Shown: in pieces, positions 56,051-64,000 of the stretch
How the letters are laid out: each line of letters opens with the position of its first letter
Numbering within the stretch: the first letter of the stretch is position 1
Assembly (NCBI RefSeq): GCF_014596085.1
Contig: NZ_JACCJY010000018.1
Location: forward strand, 83,669 to 147,668
DNA from: Azospirillum tabaci
GTDB lineage: Bacteria; Pseudomonadota; Alphaproteobacteria; Azospirillales; Azospirillaceae
Reading direction: 5' to 3'
DNA: 64,000 nucleotides
Translations under genes and position numbers: made by a program
The notes under the pieces: generated by a model
What the model was told of the DNA's origin: nothing
Databases searched by the model: none
The model's input: the letters and a program-made list of their open reading frames with translations, nothing else

Positions 56051-57024
56051 TGACCGCAAATTCCGCCGCCCGCGCCCATTCGGCACAGGGGCCGGCGCAG
56101 GACGACGTGTTCCTGTCCGACGTGCTGGAGGGGCTGTCCCGCCCGGACAAGAGCCTGCCCTGCAAGTACTTCTACGACGCCGAGGGCTCGGCCCTGTTCG
56201 ACGCGATCTGCACGCTCGACGAATATTACCCGACGCGGACCGAGACCGCCCTGCTGCACGCCCGCGCGGAGGAGATCGCCGGTCTGGCCGGGCGCGGCGC
56301 CACCCTGGTGGAGCTGGGCAGCGGGTCGAGCGTCAAGGTGCGAATCCTGCTCGACGCGCTGGACACGCCGGCCATGTATGTGCCGGTGGACATCAGCCGC
56401 GAGCATCTGATCACCGCCGCCGCCCGGCTCGCCGGCGACTATCCCGCGGTGACGGTGGTGCCGGTGGCCGCCGATTATGTGCGTGGCTTCGCCCTGCCGC
56501 GGGGCGTCGCGCCGGAGCGCACCATGGCCTTCTTCCCCGGCAGCACCATCGGCAATTTCCGGCCCGCCGAGGCGATGACCTTCCTGGACGGCCTCGGGCG
56601 GCGGCTCGGCTTGGGCGCGCGGCTGCTGATCGGGGTCGACCTGCGCAAGGACCCGGCGGTGCTGGAGGCGGCCTACGACGACGCGCGCGGGGTGACCGCC
56701 GCCTTCAACTTGAACCTGCTGGCCCGCATCAACCGCGAACTGGACGGCACCTTCGACCTGGACCGCTTCGCCCATGTGGCCCGCTACGACACCGCGCGCG
56801 GACGGATCGAGATGCATCTGCGCAGCCTGGACGACCAGACCGTCCGCATCGCCGGTCATCCCGTCCGCTTCGCCCGCGGCGAGACGATCCACACCGAGAA
56901 TTCCTACAAATACTCGGTGCCCGGCTTCCGCCGCCTTGCCGCCCGCGCCGGCTGGCGCACGGAGCGGAGCTGGACCGACGAGGACCGGCTGTTCAGCCTG
57001 CACTGGATGGTTCGGCATGGCTGA
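56050..57024 (+). CDS. egtD: L-histidine N-alpha-methyltransferase EgtD
   Basis: Trimethylates histidine to hercynine with S-adenosylmethionine, the first step of ergothioneine synthesis. The 324 residues show the SAM-binding ELGSGSSVKVRILLDAL, the substrate-site PCKYFYDAEGSALFDAI and DEYYPTRTETALL, FFPGSTIGNF and YKYSVPGFRRLAARAG. TGATG overlap with egtB indicates coupling. Confidence 0.95.
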   Translation: MTANSAARAHSAQGPAQDDVFLSDVLEGLSRPDKSLPCKYFYDAEGSALFDAICTLDEYYPTRTETALLHARAEEIAGLAGRGATLVELGSGSSVKVRILLDALDTPAMYVPVDISREHLITAAARLAGDYPAVTVVPVAADYVRGFALPRGVAPERTMAFFPGSTIGNFRPAEAMTFLDGLGRRLGLGARLLIGVDLRKDPAVLEAAYDDARGVTAAFNLNLLARINRELDGTFDLDRFAHVARYDTARGRIEMHLRSLDDQTVRIAGHPVRFARGETIHTENSYKYSVPGFRRLAARAGWRTERSWTDEDRLFSLHWMVRHG

Positions 57025-57103
57025 CCCCGTTTGGCACCGGGAACACCGGGATCGGGGCTTGGGTTGATTCCCGTCGAGACACCGCAACAACGGGACAGGA
57101 CCG

Positions 57104-57562
57104 ATGACCAGCATCTTCGACCGGATCAAGCAGGACCACGACACCATCCGCCGCCTGCTCGACGAGGCCGAGAAGGCCGACGGCAACGGGCGCGCCGCCT
57201 ATGAGGACCTGCAGCGCGAACTGTGGGCGCACGGCAAGATCGAGGAGGCCGTCTTCTACCAATCGCTGTCCAAGGCCAAGAACACCAAGCAGGAGACCAC
57301 CGAGGGCCTGAACGAGCACCACATCATCAACGGCTTCCTCGACGAGTTGAACGCCATGCCGGCTGACAGCACCGCCTGGAAGGCAAAGCTCCAGGTGCTG
57401 GGCGAGGTCACCCGCCACCATCTCGACGAGGAGGAGGAGGAACTGTTCGAGGAGGCCAAGAAGGCGCTCGACGACAAGCGCGCCGAGGAACTCGGCAGCA
57501 TCTACGGCGAGCGCAAGAAGCAGATGCTGGCCGCCCTGGCCCCGCTGCCCAAGAGCGCATAA
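57104..57562 (+). CDS. Hemerythrin/HHE-domain protein
   Basis: A 152-residue four-helix HHE protein. Histidine/carboxylate ligands lie in KQDHDTIRRLLDEAE, LWAHGKIEEAVFY, LNEHHIINGFLDEL and VTRHHLDEEEEELFEE, fitting a diiron carboxylate site. Such proteins bind O2 or NO or scavenge iron. The position 79 nt after egtD suggests it works in the same redox-stress response. The acidic run near the end (DEEEEELFEEAKK) is notable. Confidence 0.9.
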   Translation: MTSIFDRIKQDHDTIRRLLDEAEKADGNGRAAYEDLQRELWAHGKIEEAVFYQSLSKAKNTKQETTEGLNEHHIINGFLDELNAMPADSTAWKAKLQVLGEVTRHHLDEEEEELFEEAKKALDDKRAEELGSIYGERKKQMLAALAPLPKSA

Positions 57563-57602
57563 CAAGCGCGTAACGCCAAGCACGACAGCTTTCCAGCGAA
57601 GC

Positions 57603-57658
57603 GGAGGACCGCAGTCTCTTGCGTCGGGGCTTCCCGTCGTGACAGGCTGCGGTCTTCC
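57603..57658. other. Intergenic stem-loop between the hemerythrin gene and folP
   Basis: GGAGGACCGCAG (57603-57614) pairs with CTGCGGTCTTCC (57647-57658) around a 32-nt loop. There is no T-tract, so a terminator is unlikely; it could be a folP leader structure. The rest of the gap holds no gene. Confidence 0.4.
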
Positions 57659-57681
57659 GTTCCGCTGCACGAACCGTCGCC

Positions 57682-58827
57682 ATGCCTCCGATCTCCAAGC
57701 CCGCCCCGAAGTCAGCCGCCGGCTCGCTCGCCTCCTTCGCGCCGTGGGCGGGGGAGGGCGGTGTCCGCGTCTATCTGAGGCCGGTCGGGCTGCTGCCGAT
57801 CGCCGCCTGGAGCGCCGGGGCGGCGGTGCCGCTTGCCGGTGGGCGCTTCGCCTTCGCCACCGCCGAACTGATCGTCCGGCAGGGGGCGCGGATCGAGAGG
57901 GCCTTCGCGCCGCTGACCGAGATCATGGCCTGGGGGTGGGAGCGTGGGACCGCCGTCGCGCAGAGCCTCGACCGGCGGCTGGGCGCGCTGACCCGCGGGC
58001 GGGCGCCGTTCGGCGGGCTGGATCTCGGGCGTCCGCGGATCATGGCGATCGTCAACGTGACGCCGGACAGCTTTTCCGACGGTGGCGACTTCTTTGACGC
58101 CGGAGCGGCCATCGCCCATGGCGAGGCGATGCTGGAGGCCGGGGCCGACCTGCTGGACGTCGGCGGTGAGTCCACCCGTCCCGGCTCCGCCCCGGTGTCG
58201 CCCGACGAGGAGGAGGCCCGTGTCCTGCCGGTGGTCCGCCACTTCGCGGCCAAGGGCGCCGTGGTGTCGGTGGACACGCGGCACGCGCGGGTGATGCGCG
58301 CGGCGCTCGACGCCGGGGCGGCGCTGATCAACGACGTGGCCGGGTTGCGCGACCCCGGCGCGCTGCCCCTGGTGGCGGAGAAGGCGGCTCCCGTTGTCGT
58401 CATGCACATGCGGGGCGAGCCCGGCACCATGCAGCAGAACCCGGTCTACGAGGACGCGGCGCTCGACGTTTTCGACTGGCTGGAGGAGCGGGTGGACGCC
58501 TGCCTCGCCGCCGGGGTGGCGCTGGAGCGCATCGCCGTCGATCCCGGAATCGGCTTCGGGAAGACGGTGGAGCACAATCTCGACATCCTGCGCCACACCG
58601 CGCTTTATCACGGGCTGGGCTGCGCCCTGCTGATCGGGCTGTCGCGCAAGACCCTGATCGGCAAACTGTCGCGGAGCGAGCCGCCTAAGGAGCGATTGCC
58701 CGGCTCGCTGGCCGGCGGTCTGGAAACGCTGAACCAGGGCGCGCACCTCCTGCGTGTCCATGACGTGCCCCAAACGGTCCAGGCGCGCGCCGTCTGGGAG
58801 GGGCTGCATCCCGCACGGGTGCCGTGA
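57682..58827 (+). CDS. folP: Dihydropteroate synthase with N-terminal extension
   Basis: Condenses hydroxymethyl-dihydropterin pyrophosphate with p-aminobenzoate in folate synthesis. The core begins near residue 113 with RPRIMAIVNVTPDSFSDGG, followed by LDVGGESTRPGSAPVS, the ALINDVAGL strand, VVVMHMRGEPGTMQ, DPGIGFGKTVEHN and GLSRKTLIG. The roughly 110-residue extension ahead of the core (GLLPIAAWSAGAAVPLAGGR) is seen in other alphaproteobacteria and its role is unknown. No clear Shine-Dalgarno sequence precedes ATG 57682. Confidence 0.95.
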   Translation: MPPISKPAPKSAAGSLASFAPWAGEGGVRVYLRPVGLLPIAAWSAGAAVPLAGGRFAFATAELIVRQGARIERAFAPLTEIMAWGWERGTAVAQSLDRRLGALTRGRAPFGGLDLGRPRIMAIVNVTPDSFSDGGDFFDAGAAIAHGEAMLEAGADLLDVGGESTRPGSAPVSPDEEEARVLPVVRHFAAKGAVVSVDTRHARVMRAALDAGAALINDVAGLRDPGALPLVAEKAAPVVVMHMRGEPGTMQQNPVYEDAALDVFDWLEERVDACLAAGVALERIAVDPGIGFGKTVEHNLDILRHTALYHGLGCALLIGLSRKTLIGKLSRSEPPKERLPGSLAGGLETLNQGAHLLRVHDVPQTVQARAVWEGLHPARVP

Positions 58828-58956
58828 TCGCATGACGCGTGTAACCCTTTGGCGTCTGCGCGGAAGGGTTCTTGACCCTGCCCCCCGTGCCAAGCGATGA
58901 CATTTTCACACATCCGCGATTGCGGTACAGTGACTGGGCCATTCCCGAGGGTTTTC

Positions 58957-60324
58957 ATGACGCGACACCTGTTCGGCACCGACGGCATCCGCGGCACCGC
59001 CAACATCGATCCGATGACGGCGGAAACCGCCCTGCGCGTCGCGATGGCGTCCGCTTTGCAGTTCCGCCGGGGCGACCACCGGCACCGCGTGGTGATCGGC
59101 AAGGACACCCGTCTGTCCGGTTATCTGCTGGAGCCGGCGCTGACCGCGGGCTTCATCTCCATGGGCATGGACGTGGTGCTGCTCGGCCCGCTGCCGACGC
59201 CCGCCGTCGCCATGCTGACGCGCAGCCTGCGCGCCGACCTCGGCGTGATGATCTCCGCGTCGCACAACCCGTACCAGGACAACGGCATCAAGCTGTTCGG
59301 GCCGGACGGCTACAAGCTGTCGGACGCGGTGGAGGTGGCCATCGAGACGCGCATGGGCCAGCCCTTCGCGCCGGACCTTGCCGGCTCCGCCGATCTCGGC
59401 CGCGCCTCCCGCCTGGAGGACTCGACGGGCCGCTACATCGAGTATGTGAAGAACACCTTCCCGCGCGGCCTGCGGCTGGACGGGCTGAAGATCGTCGTGG
59501 ATTGCGCCAACGGCGCCGCCTACCGCGTCGCACCGAAGGTGCTGTACGAGCTGGGGGCTGACGTGATCCCGGTCGGGGTCAGCCCGGACGGTCTGAACAT
59601 CAACAAGGACTGCGGCGCCACCGCCACCCGGACCCTGCAGGAGCAGGTGGTGGCTCACGGCGCCCATCTGGGCATCGCGCTGGACGGCGACGCCGACCGC
59701 CTGATCATGGTGGACGAGGCCGGGCGCGTCGTCGACGGCGATCAGGTGATGGCGCTCATCGCCTCCTCCTGGGCGCAGGCGCAGACTCTGAAGGGCGGCG
59801 GCGTGGTCGCCACGGTCATGTCCAACCTGGGCATGGAGCGCCACCTCCAGGGGCTGGGCATCGCGCTGGTCCGCACGCCGGTCGGCGACCGCTATGTGGT
59901 GGAACATATGCGCGAGCACGGCTACAACGTCGGTGGGGAGCAGTCGGGGCACGTCGTGCTGTCCGACTATTCCACGACCGGCGACGGGCTGATTGCCGCA
60001 CTCCAGGTTCTGGCGGTGCTGATCCAGTCCGGCGGCCGGGCGGCCAGCGAGGTCTGCCAGGTCTTCGCCCCGGTGCCGCAGAAGCTGACCAACGTCCGCT
60101 TCGCGGCCGGTTCGAAGCCGCTGGAGATCGCCTCCGTCCAGGCGGCGATCCGCGACGGCGAGGCGCGGCTGAACGGGTCGGGGCGCATCCTGATCCGCAA
60201 GTCGGGGACCGAGCCGGTGATCCGCGTCATGGCGGAGGGCGACGACGAAGGGCTGGTGCACGCGGTGGTGGCCGACATTGCCGGCGCCATCATGGACGCC
60301 GCCCGGCTGGAGACCGCCTCCTAG
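58957..60324 (+). CDS. glmM: Phosphoglucosamine mutase
   Basis: Interconverts glucosamine-6-phosphate and glucosamine-1-phosphate for peptidoglycan and LPS precursor synthesis. The 455-residue length is normal. It has the N-terminal [11 protein letters not shown], the phosphoserine loop [15 protein letters not shown], the metal-binding DGDADRL, the sugar loop GEQSGHV and the phosphate-binding [15 protein letters not shown] 58957 follows CGAGGG. It sits 129 nt after folP, with a 7-bp AACCCTT/AAGGGTT hairpin in the gap; the folP-glmM order is common. Confidence 0.97.
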   Translation: MTRHLFGTDGIRGTANIDPMTAETALRVAMASALQFRRGDHRHRVVIGKDTRLSGYLLEPALTAGFISMGMDVVLLGPLPTPAVAMLTRSLRADLGVMISASHNPYQDNGIKLFGPDGYKLSDAVEVAIETRMGQPFAPDLAGSADLGRASRLEDSTGRYIEYVKNTFPRGLRLDGLKIVVDCANGAAYRVAPKVLYELGADVIPVGVSPDGLNINKDCGATATRTLQEQVVAHGAHLGIALDGDADRLIMVDEAGRVVDGDQVMALIASSWAQAQTLKGGGVVATVMSNLGMERHLQGLGIALVRTPVGDRYVVEHMREHGYNVGGEQSGHVVLSDYSTTGDGLIAALQVLAVLIQSGGRAASEVCQVFAPVPQKLTNVRFAAGSKPLEIASVQAAIRDGEARLNGSGRILIRKSGTEPVIRVMAEGDDEGLVHAVVADIAGAIMDAARLETAS

Positions 60325-60364
60325 GCGCACCATCCAACCAGACGACCAGACGGAAGCAATCCCG

Positions 60365-61180
60365 ATGCAGGCCCACCCAATCAACGGCCGTGTTCTCATC
60401 GTCGCCGGGTCCGATTCCGGCGGCGGTGCCGGCATCCAGGCGGACATCAAGGCGGTCAGCGCGCTGAACGCCTTCGCCATGACCGCCATCGCGGCGCTGA
60501 CCGCGCAGAACACGACCGGGGTCTATGGTGTGCTGCCCGTGGACCCGGCCTTCGTCGCCCTGCAGATGAAGGTGGTGCTGGAGGATCTCGGGGCCGACAG
60601 CATCAAGATCGGCATGCTCGCCAACGCCGCCGTCATCGAGGCGGTGGCCGGCGAGTACGAGGAGCGGGCGATCAACGTTCCGCTGGTCGTCGATCCGGTG
60701 ATGGTCTCGAAGAGCGGCCATTTCCTGCTGGAGCCGGACGCCGTGCAGACCCTGCGCAAGCGTCTGCTGCCCCATGCGGAGCTGGTCACCCCCAACCTGC
60801 CGGAGGCGGAGGCGTTGACCGACATCCCGGTGCGCAACCTGGACGACATGCGCCGCGCCGCCGAGATGATCCGCACCTTTGGGCCGAAGGCCGTTCTGCT
60901 GAAGGGCGGCCATTTGGAGGACGAGCGGCTGTGCGACCTGCTGCTCACCGAGGATGGCGAGGAGGTGTTCGAGGGGCGGCGCATCCACACGCCGCACACC
61001 CACGGCACCGGCTGCACCCTGGCCTCGGCCATCGCCGCCGGTGTCGCCCAGGGCTTGAGTGTGCGTGATTCGGTGGCCCGTGCCCGCGCCTACGTGGACG
61101 AGGCCATCCGCTCCGCCCCCGGTTTCGGGCACGGCCACGGCCCGCTGAACCATCTGCACACGGTCCGGCCGTTCCCGTAA
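60365..61180 (+). CDS. thiD: Hydroxymethylpyrimidine/phosphomethylpyrimidine kinase
   Basis: Phosphorylates HMP and HMP-P in thiamine biosynthesis. The 271 residues show VLIVAGSDSGGGAGIQADIK at the start, the DPVMVSKSGHFLL strand, TPNLPEAEALT, VLLKGGHLED and the catalytic HGTGCTLASAIAAG. It lies 40 nt after glmM and probably shares its transcript. Convergent with the MocR gene. Confidence 0.96.
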   Translation: MQAHPINGRVLIVAGSDSGGGAGIQADIKAVSALNAFAMTAIAALTAQNTTGVYGVLPVDPAFVALQMKVVLEDLGADSIKIGMLANAAVIEAVAGEYEERAINVPLVVDPVMVSKSGHFLLEPDAVQTLRKRLLPHAELVTPNLPEAEALTDIPVRNLDDMRRAAEMIRTFGPKAVLLKGGHLEDERLCDLLLTEDGEEVFEGRRIHTPHTHGTGCTLASAIAAGVAQGLSVRDSVARARAYVDEAIRSAPGFGHGHGPLNHLHTVRPFP

Positions 61181-61201
61181 GGGCGCGGCCGTTCCGCCTC
61201 C

Positions 61202-62596
61202 TCACACGATCGACAGCATCGCCGTCTGCGGATTCTCCAGAAGGTCCGCCAGCGTGCGCAGGCCGCGCGCCAACTCGTCCCGGCTGTGCGGGTGGCACAG
61301 GCCCAGCCGCACGGCGTGCGGGGCGGCGGCCCGGCCAACGGCGAACACGTCGCCGCCCGTCACCTTCACGCCGCGCCGCAGCGCCTCCGCGATGAAGTCG
61401 TCGCGCCGCCAGGGCTCGGGCAGGACCAGCCAGAGATGCTGTGCCGAGGGGTGCCCGCAGACGGCGCTGGCGGGCAGGATGGAACGGGCGATCTGCTGGC
61501 GCGCCATGGCCTCCCCGCGCTGGGCCTCGGCGATGCGGTCGGCGCTGCCGTCGGTGATCCAGCGCGTCGCGACCTCCGGCGGCAAGGGCGGGGAGGAGTA
61601 TTGCAAGGCGCGGATGACCGCCTCCACCCGCGGCACAAGGGCCTGCGGGGCCACCACGTAGCCGACCCGCAGCCCCGCCGACACGCTCTTGGACAGGCTG
61701 TTCACATAGACCGTGACGTCGGAGGCGATGGCCTGGATGGGCTTCGCGTCATGGACCAAGAAGCCGAAGACGTCGTCCTCGACCAGCATCACCCCGTAGC
61801 GGCGGGCGATGGCCGCGATCTCCACGCGCCGGGCCTGCGGCATGACGGAGGCGGTGGGGTTGTGCATGGTCGGCACCAGATACAGCGCCTTGGGCGCCAG
61901 ACGGCGGCAGGCGCTGTCGAAGCTGTCCGGGACCACGCCGTGATCGTCGATGGCGATGCCCTCCAGGTGATAGCCCTCGACCGCGCTCAGGGTCTTGATG
62001 CCGTAATTGGTCAGCCGCTCCGTCAGCACCACGTCGCCGGGGCGCGCCACCGCGGCCAGAGCCACCGCCATGGCGTTCTGCGCGCCGGTGGTCAGCAGGA
62101 CCGTATCGGCCGACGCCGCCACCCGGTGTTGCCGCACCAGCCATTGCGCCCCGGCGGCGCGGTGGGCGGGCAGGCCGGCGTGCGGCGCGTATTCCAGCAA
62201 CGCCCCCAGGTTCGGCGAGGCGCCGATGGCGGCCAGGGTGGCGCCCATCATCGGCACCGACATCGGGTGCTCGGGCGTCACAACCGTCATGTTGACGACC
62301 GACGGTTCCGGCCGGGGTGTCCAACTGAAGGGGTCGGAGGGGGGCATGTGCCGCTGCCCCTGCACGAAGGTGCCGCGCCCGACTTCGCCGCCGATCAGTC
62401 CGCGCTTCTCCGCCTCTGTGTAGGCCCGGGTGATGGTGCCGACGGTGACGCCGAGGCGGTAGGCGAGGTCGCGGTGGGTGGGAAGCCGCGTGCCGGGGGC
62501 GAGCCGTCCGTTGGCAATGTCGTCGGACAGGGCGTCGGCGATGGCGCGGTAACGGGGGCCTTGCCGGCCCTCCAGATCAGGAACCCAATTTGTCAT
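61202..62596 (-). CDS. MocR-type GntR regulator with aminotransferase domain
   Basis: A 464-residue PLP-binding transcription factor. The N-terminal winged helix (~15-85) reads YRAIADALSDDIANGRLAPG, LPTHRDLAYRLGVTVGTITR. The C-terminal type-I aminotransferase domain has TTGAQNAMAVALAAV, YLVPTMHNPTASVMP and the PLP lysine in VNSLSKSVSAGLRVGY. MocR proteins sense PLP or amino-compound metabolites. Start ATG 62596 gives the typical NWVPDL opening. A perfect inverted repeat abuts the start. Confidence 0.93.
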   Translation of the reverse strand: MTNWVPDLEGRQGPRYRAIADALSDDIANGRLAPGTRLPTHRDLAYRLGVTVGTITRAYTEAEKRGLIGGEVGRGTFVQGQRHMPPSDPFSWTPRPEPSVVNMTVVTPEHPMSVPMMGATLAAIGASPNLGALLEYAPHAGLPAHRAAGAQWLVRQHRVAASADTVLLTTGAQNAMAVALAAVARPGDVVLTERLTNYGIKTLSAVEGYHLEGIAIDDHGVVPDSFDSACRRLAPKALYLVPTMHNPTASVMPQARRVEIAAIARRYGVMLVEDDVFGFLVHDAKPIQAIASDVTVYVNSLSKSVSAGLRVGYVVAPQALVPRVEAVIRALQYSSPPLPPEVATRWITDGSADRIAEAQRGEAMARQQIARSILPASAVCGHPSAQHLWLVLPEPWRRDDFIAEALRRGVKVTGGDVFAVGRAAAPHAVRLGLCHPHSRDELARGLRTLADLLENPQTAMLSIV

Positions 62597-62600
62597 AGGG

Positions 62601-62616
62601 ACAATGATGACATTGT
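62601..62616. promoter_or_regulatory. Inverted-repeat operator upstream of the MocR gene
   Basis: ACAATG-ATGA-CATTGT, a perfect 6+4+6 inverted repeat 4 nt upstream of the start codon, with two further ATTGT half-site copies at 62643 and 62652 in direct orientation. The combination of inverted and direct half-sites fits MocR-type regulators, so autoregulation is likely. Confidence 0.65.
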
Positions 62617-62776
62617 ACCGATCAGTCGGCAAGTGTCACCGCATTGTCGCGATTGTCCGTGTCCGGTTGCCCTGGGCGCTCGGGAACCCGGATGGCCGGG
62701 CGGGCGTTGCAATCAGAACCGCCCGGCGCCGCTTCGGCATCCCTTTCACGCCGGGCACAGCCGGGAGATTGAAGGC

Positions 62777-63103
62777 ATGAGCGCCGAAAACGCCATCCGA
62801 CACACCTACGACCGCTTCTTTGGGGGCGCGCGGAATCTCGGGCCGCTGGAACGCGCCGTGTCCACCGGCCTCGGGCTCGTCATGGCGGCGGGCGGCGTGC
62901 GCCGCGGTGCCGATTTGCGGGGCGCCATCATGGGGTTGGCCGGCGCCGCCCTGGTGGCTCGTGGCATGAGCGGCCACTGCCCGCTGAAAGCCATGGTAGC
63001 GGACAAGGACCACGACCGTCTGTCCGGTCCGCGATCGGAGCGCTACAGCCCCGGCGAGGGGGCGCTGGAGCGCACGCCGGCCCACACCGGGTCCTATCCC
63101 TGA
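62777..63103 (+). CDS. DUF2892-like membrane protein
   Basis: A 108-residue protein with a helical pair typical of DUF2892/YgaP-type membrane segments: NLGPLERAVSTGLGLVMAAG, GAIMGLAGAALVARGMSGHC, followed by PLKAMVADKD. A polar tail ends GEGALERTPAHTG. Function unknown. AAGG precedes ATG 62777. It is divergent from the MocR gene. Confidence 0.75.
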   Translation: MSAENAIRHTYDRFFGGARNLGPLERAVSTGLGLVMAAGGVRRGADLRGAIMGLAGAALVARGMSGHCPLKAMVADKDHDRLSGPRSERYSPGEGALERTPAHTGSYP

Positions 63104-63133
63104 CGCGCTCCTATTCCTGACGAAAGGGGGCGG

Positions 63134-63472
63134 TCACGAGGATGAGGAAGCGGCGCGGCGCCGCCGCTTCCATTCCTTCCAACGCCGTTCTCCGCGCACC
63201 AGCGCGCGGTTGATCGGCGGGCGAAGGAACGGAACGTCGTAAGCGAGCAGAACGAGGCCGAGGGGCAGCATCCAGATGCCCAGCACGGGCAGGAAGCTGA
63301 ACAGGCCACCGAGAATCAGCAGCAACCCGGCGGGGACGCGCACCCAGGTCGCTCGCGGCTCGCGGAGCCAAGCCAGCACCCGCGCCATGGAGTCGGGAAG
63401 CTTCTCCTGGATGCGATCCACCCGCCGTTCGAGGCGTCTGTGGTGCTGGTCGCTCAACGCGGCACTCTCCAT
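63134..63472 (-). CDS. PGPGW-type small transmembrane protein
   Basis: A 112-residue protein with an amphipathic N-terminal helix (DQHHRRLERRVDRIQEKLPD), a hydrophobic pair (VPAGLLLILGGLFSFLPVLG, IWMLPLGLVLLAYDVPFLR) resembling PGPGW-family proteins, and a very basic C-terminus (RRWKEWKRRRRAASSSS). ATG 63472 is the natural start. Function unknown. Confidence 0.7.
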   Translation of the reverse strand: MESAALSDQHHRRLERRVDRIQEKLPDSMARVLAWLREPRATWVRVPAGLLLILGGLFSFLPVLGIWMLPLGLVLLAYDVPFLRPPINRALVRGERRWKEWKRRRRAASSSS

Positions 63473-63821
63473 GTTGTTGATCCGGCTCTGAAGGTTGTTG
63501 ACGGGTGAAGCGGCGCCCCGGCTTGCCGGACCGGTCGCTCCCAAGCCGCCATATGGGAACAGGCGCGCGTGTTCCAAGCTCCCGTTTGTGTGGAGTCCAT
63601 CGGCGGGCGGGTATCTTGAAAGGCGCCGGCCACACGGCCAACTATTAGGGCAATCAGGGTCCGGGCCCCTCTGGCAGCCGAGTCGTCGGCTGCGATGTCG
63701 GATCTCTTCATCTGCTTTTGCGCCGACGGGCGTGACCGCATCTGGAGGGCTCTTTGATGGACAGCGCAGCCATCCCTTCCCGCCGCTTTTTCGCGGCCGA
63801 CCCGCCGCCATGCGCCCGCCG
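63473..63821. other. Intergenic region without a credible gene
   Basis: Long open frames here lack coding character. It must contain the divergent promoters for the small membrane protein and the YbhL gene. A TTTGCGCC-type segment and a CCGC/GCGG hairpin with a T-run (63782-63795) are visible, but no confident promoter. A ybhL-type structured leader is known in alphaproteobacteria and could not be confirmed by eye. Confidence 0.4.
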
Positions 63822-63851
63822 CCGGTCAGAGGCTTGCCGGTCAAAGGCTTG
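63822..63851 (+). repeat. 15-bp tandem repeat in the ybhL leader
   Basis: Two adjacent copies of CCGGTCARAGGCTTG differ at one position (63822-63836 and 63837-63851) and end 2 nt before the Shine-Dalgarno region of the YbhL gene. It may be a regulatory duplication or simple slippage. Confidence 0.7.
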
Positions 63852-63869
63852 AACGAGGGAGTTTTCGCA

Positions 63870-64000
63870 ATGTTCGACCAGTATCCCAACCAGAGTCGTT
63901 GGGGCGCGGGCGCCGCGGGCGTGGACCGTGCGGCGTTCGACGAGGGCCTGCGCAAGCACATGCTGCGGGTCTACAACTTCATGATGCTCGGCCTGGGCGT
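63870..64000 (+). CDS. YbhL/Bax-inhibitor-1 family membrane protein (3' end outside window)
   Basis: The first 43 residues include NQSRWGAGAAGVDRAAFDEG, then LRKHMLRVYNFMMLGLG, the conserved start of the first membrane helix of BI-1/YccA-family proteins. These are seven-helix inner-membrane proteins, of which some conduct Ca2+ or interact with FtsH. GAGGGA precedes ATG 63870. The rest of the gene lies beyond the window. Confidence 0.85.
   Translation, partial: MFDQYPNQSRWGAGAAGVDRAAFDEGLRKHMLRVYNFMMLGLG

Overview
The window reads as a chromosomal stretch of a high-GC alphaproteobacterium, probably Rhodospirillales and plausibly Azospirillum. This rests on the ribosomal-protein/RpoA order (rpsM-rpsK-rpoA-rplQ without rpsD), an ATP12-type chaperone, GC-saturated third codon positions and many two-component and cyclic-di-GMP proteins. 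The assignment is inference; no rRNA gene is present to confirm it and no tRNA gene was recognised.

Layout. 1-8043: end of a PAS/histidine kinase, pyruvate kinase, the alpha ribosomal operon with its own near-consensus promoter, a VTT membrane protein, and two small envelope proteins. 8044-29029: the native rarA (mgsA) gene, split in two. Its 5' part (8044-8477) and 3' part (28638-29029) are separated by about 20.2 kb of foreign DNA. That DNA carries a complete lower-GC replacement rarA beside the left junction, followed by metal-stress genes: chromate resistance (a superoxide dismutase-rhodanese fusion, chrB, chrA), nickel/cobalt efflux (rcnA and an FrmR/RcnR-family repressor with two look-alike operators), a heavy-metal RND tripartite pump with accessory periplasmic proteins, a c-type cytochrome, and a YHS-containing copper-type P-ATPase. 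Several decayed gene relics lie between these modules. No integrase or transposase is visible.

29037-43673: housekeeping genes. They include the fluoride channel crcB overlapping an RluC-type pseudouridine synthase, a GntR/BenE divergent pair, a HAD phosphatase, ATP12, COG4315 and PRC-barrel secreted proteins, YgfZ, Rnk, and a four-gene purine-nucleoside-type ABC importer (ATPase, two permeases, BMP-family binding protein). Palindromic intergenic repeats are frequent here.

43753-64000: small hypotheticals, a divergent Nudix protein, a response-regulator diguanylate cyclase, a PRPP-synthetase-like enzyme with a beta-CASP metallo-beta-lactamase, a CHASE-PAS-GGDEF-EAL protein, an SDR divergent from egtB-egtD (ergothioneine), a hemerythrin-like protein, folP-glmM-thiD, a MocR-type regulator with an inverted-repeat operator, and the start of a YbhL/Bax-inhibitor-1 gene preceded by a 15-bp tandem repeat.

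The most notable system is the split rarA with an internal replacement copy. The insertion point falls in the sensor-1 codons of a near-universal gene, and the replacement copy is differently spelled across exactly those codons. This suggests an element that targets rarA while carrying its own compensating copy.
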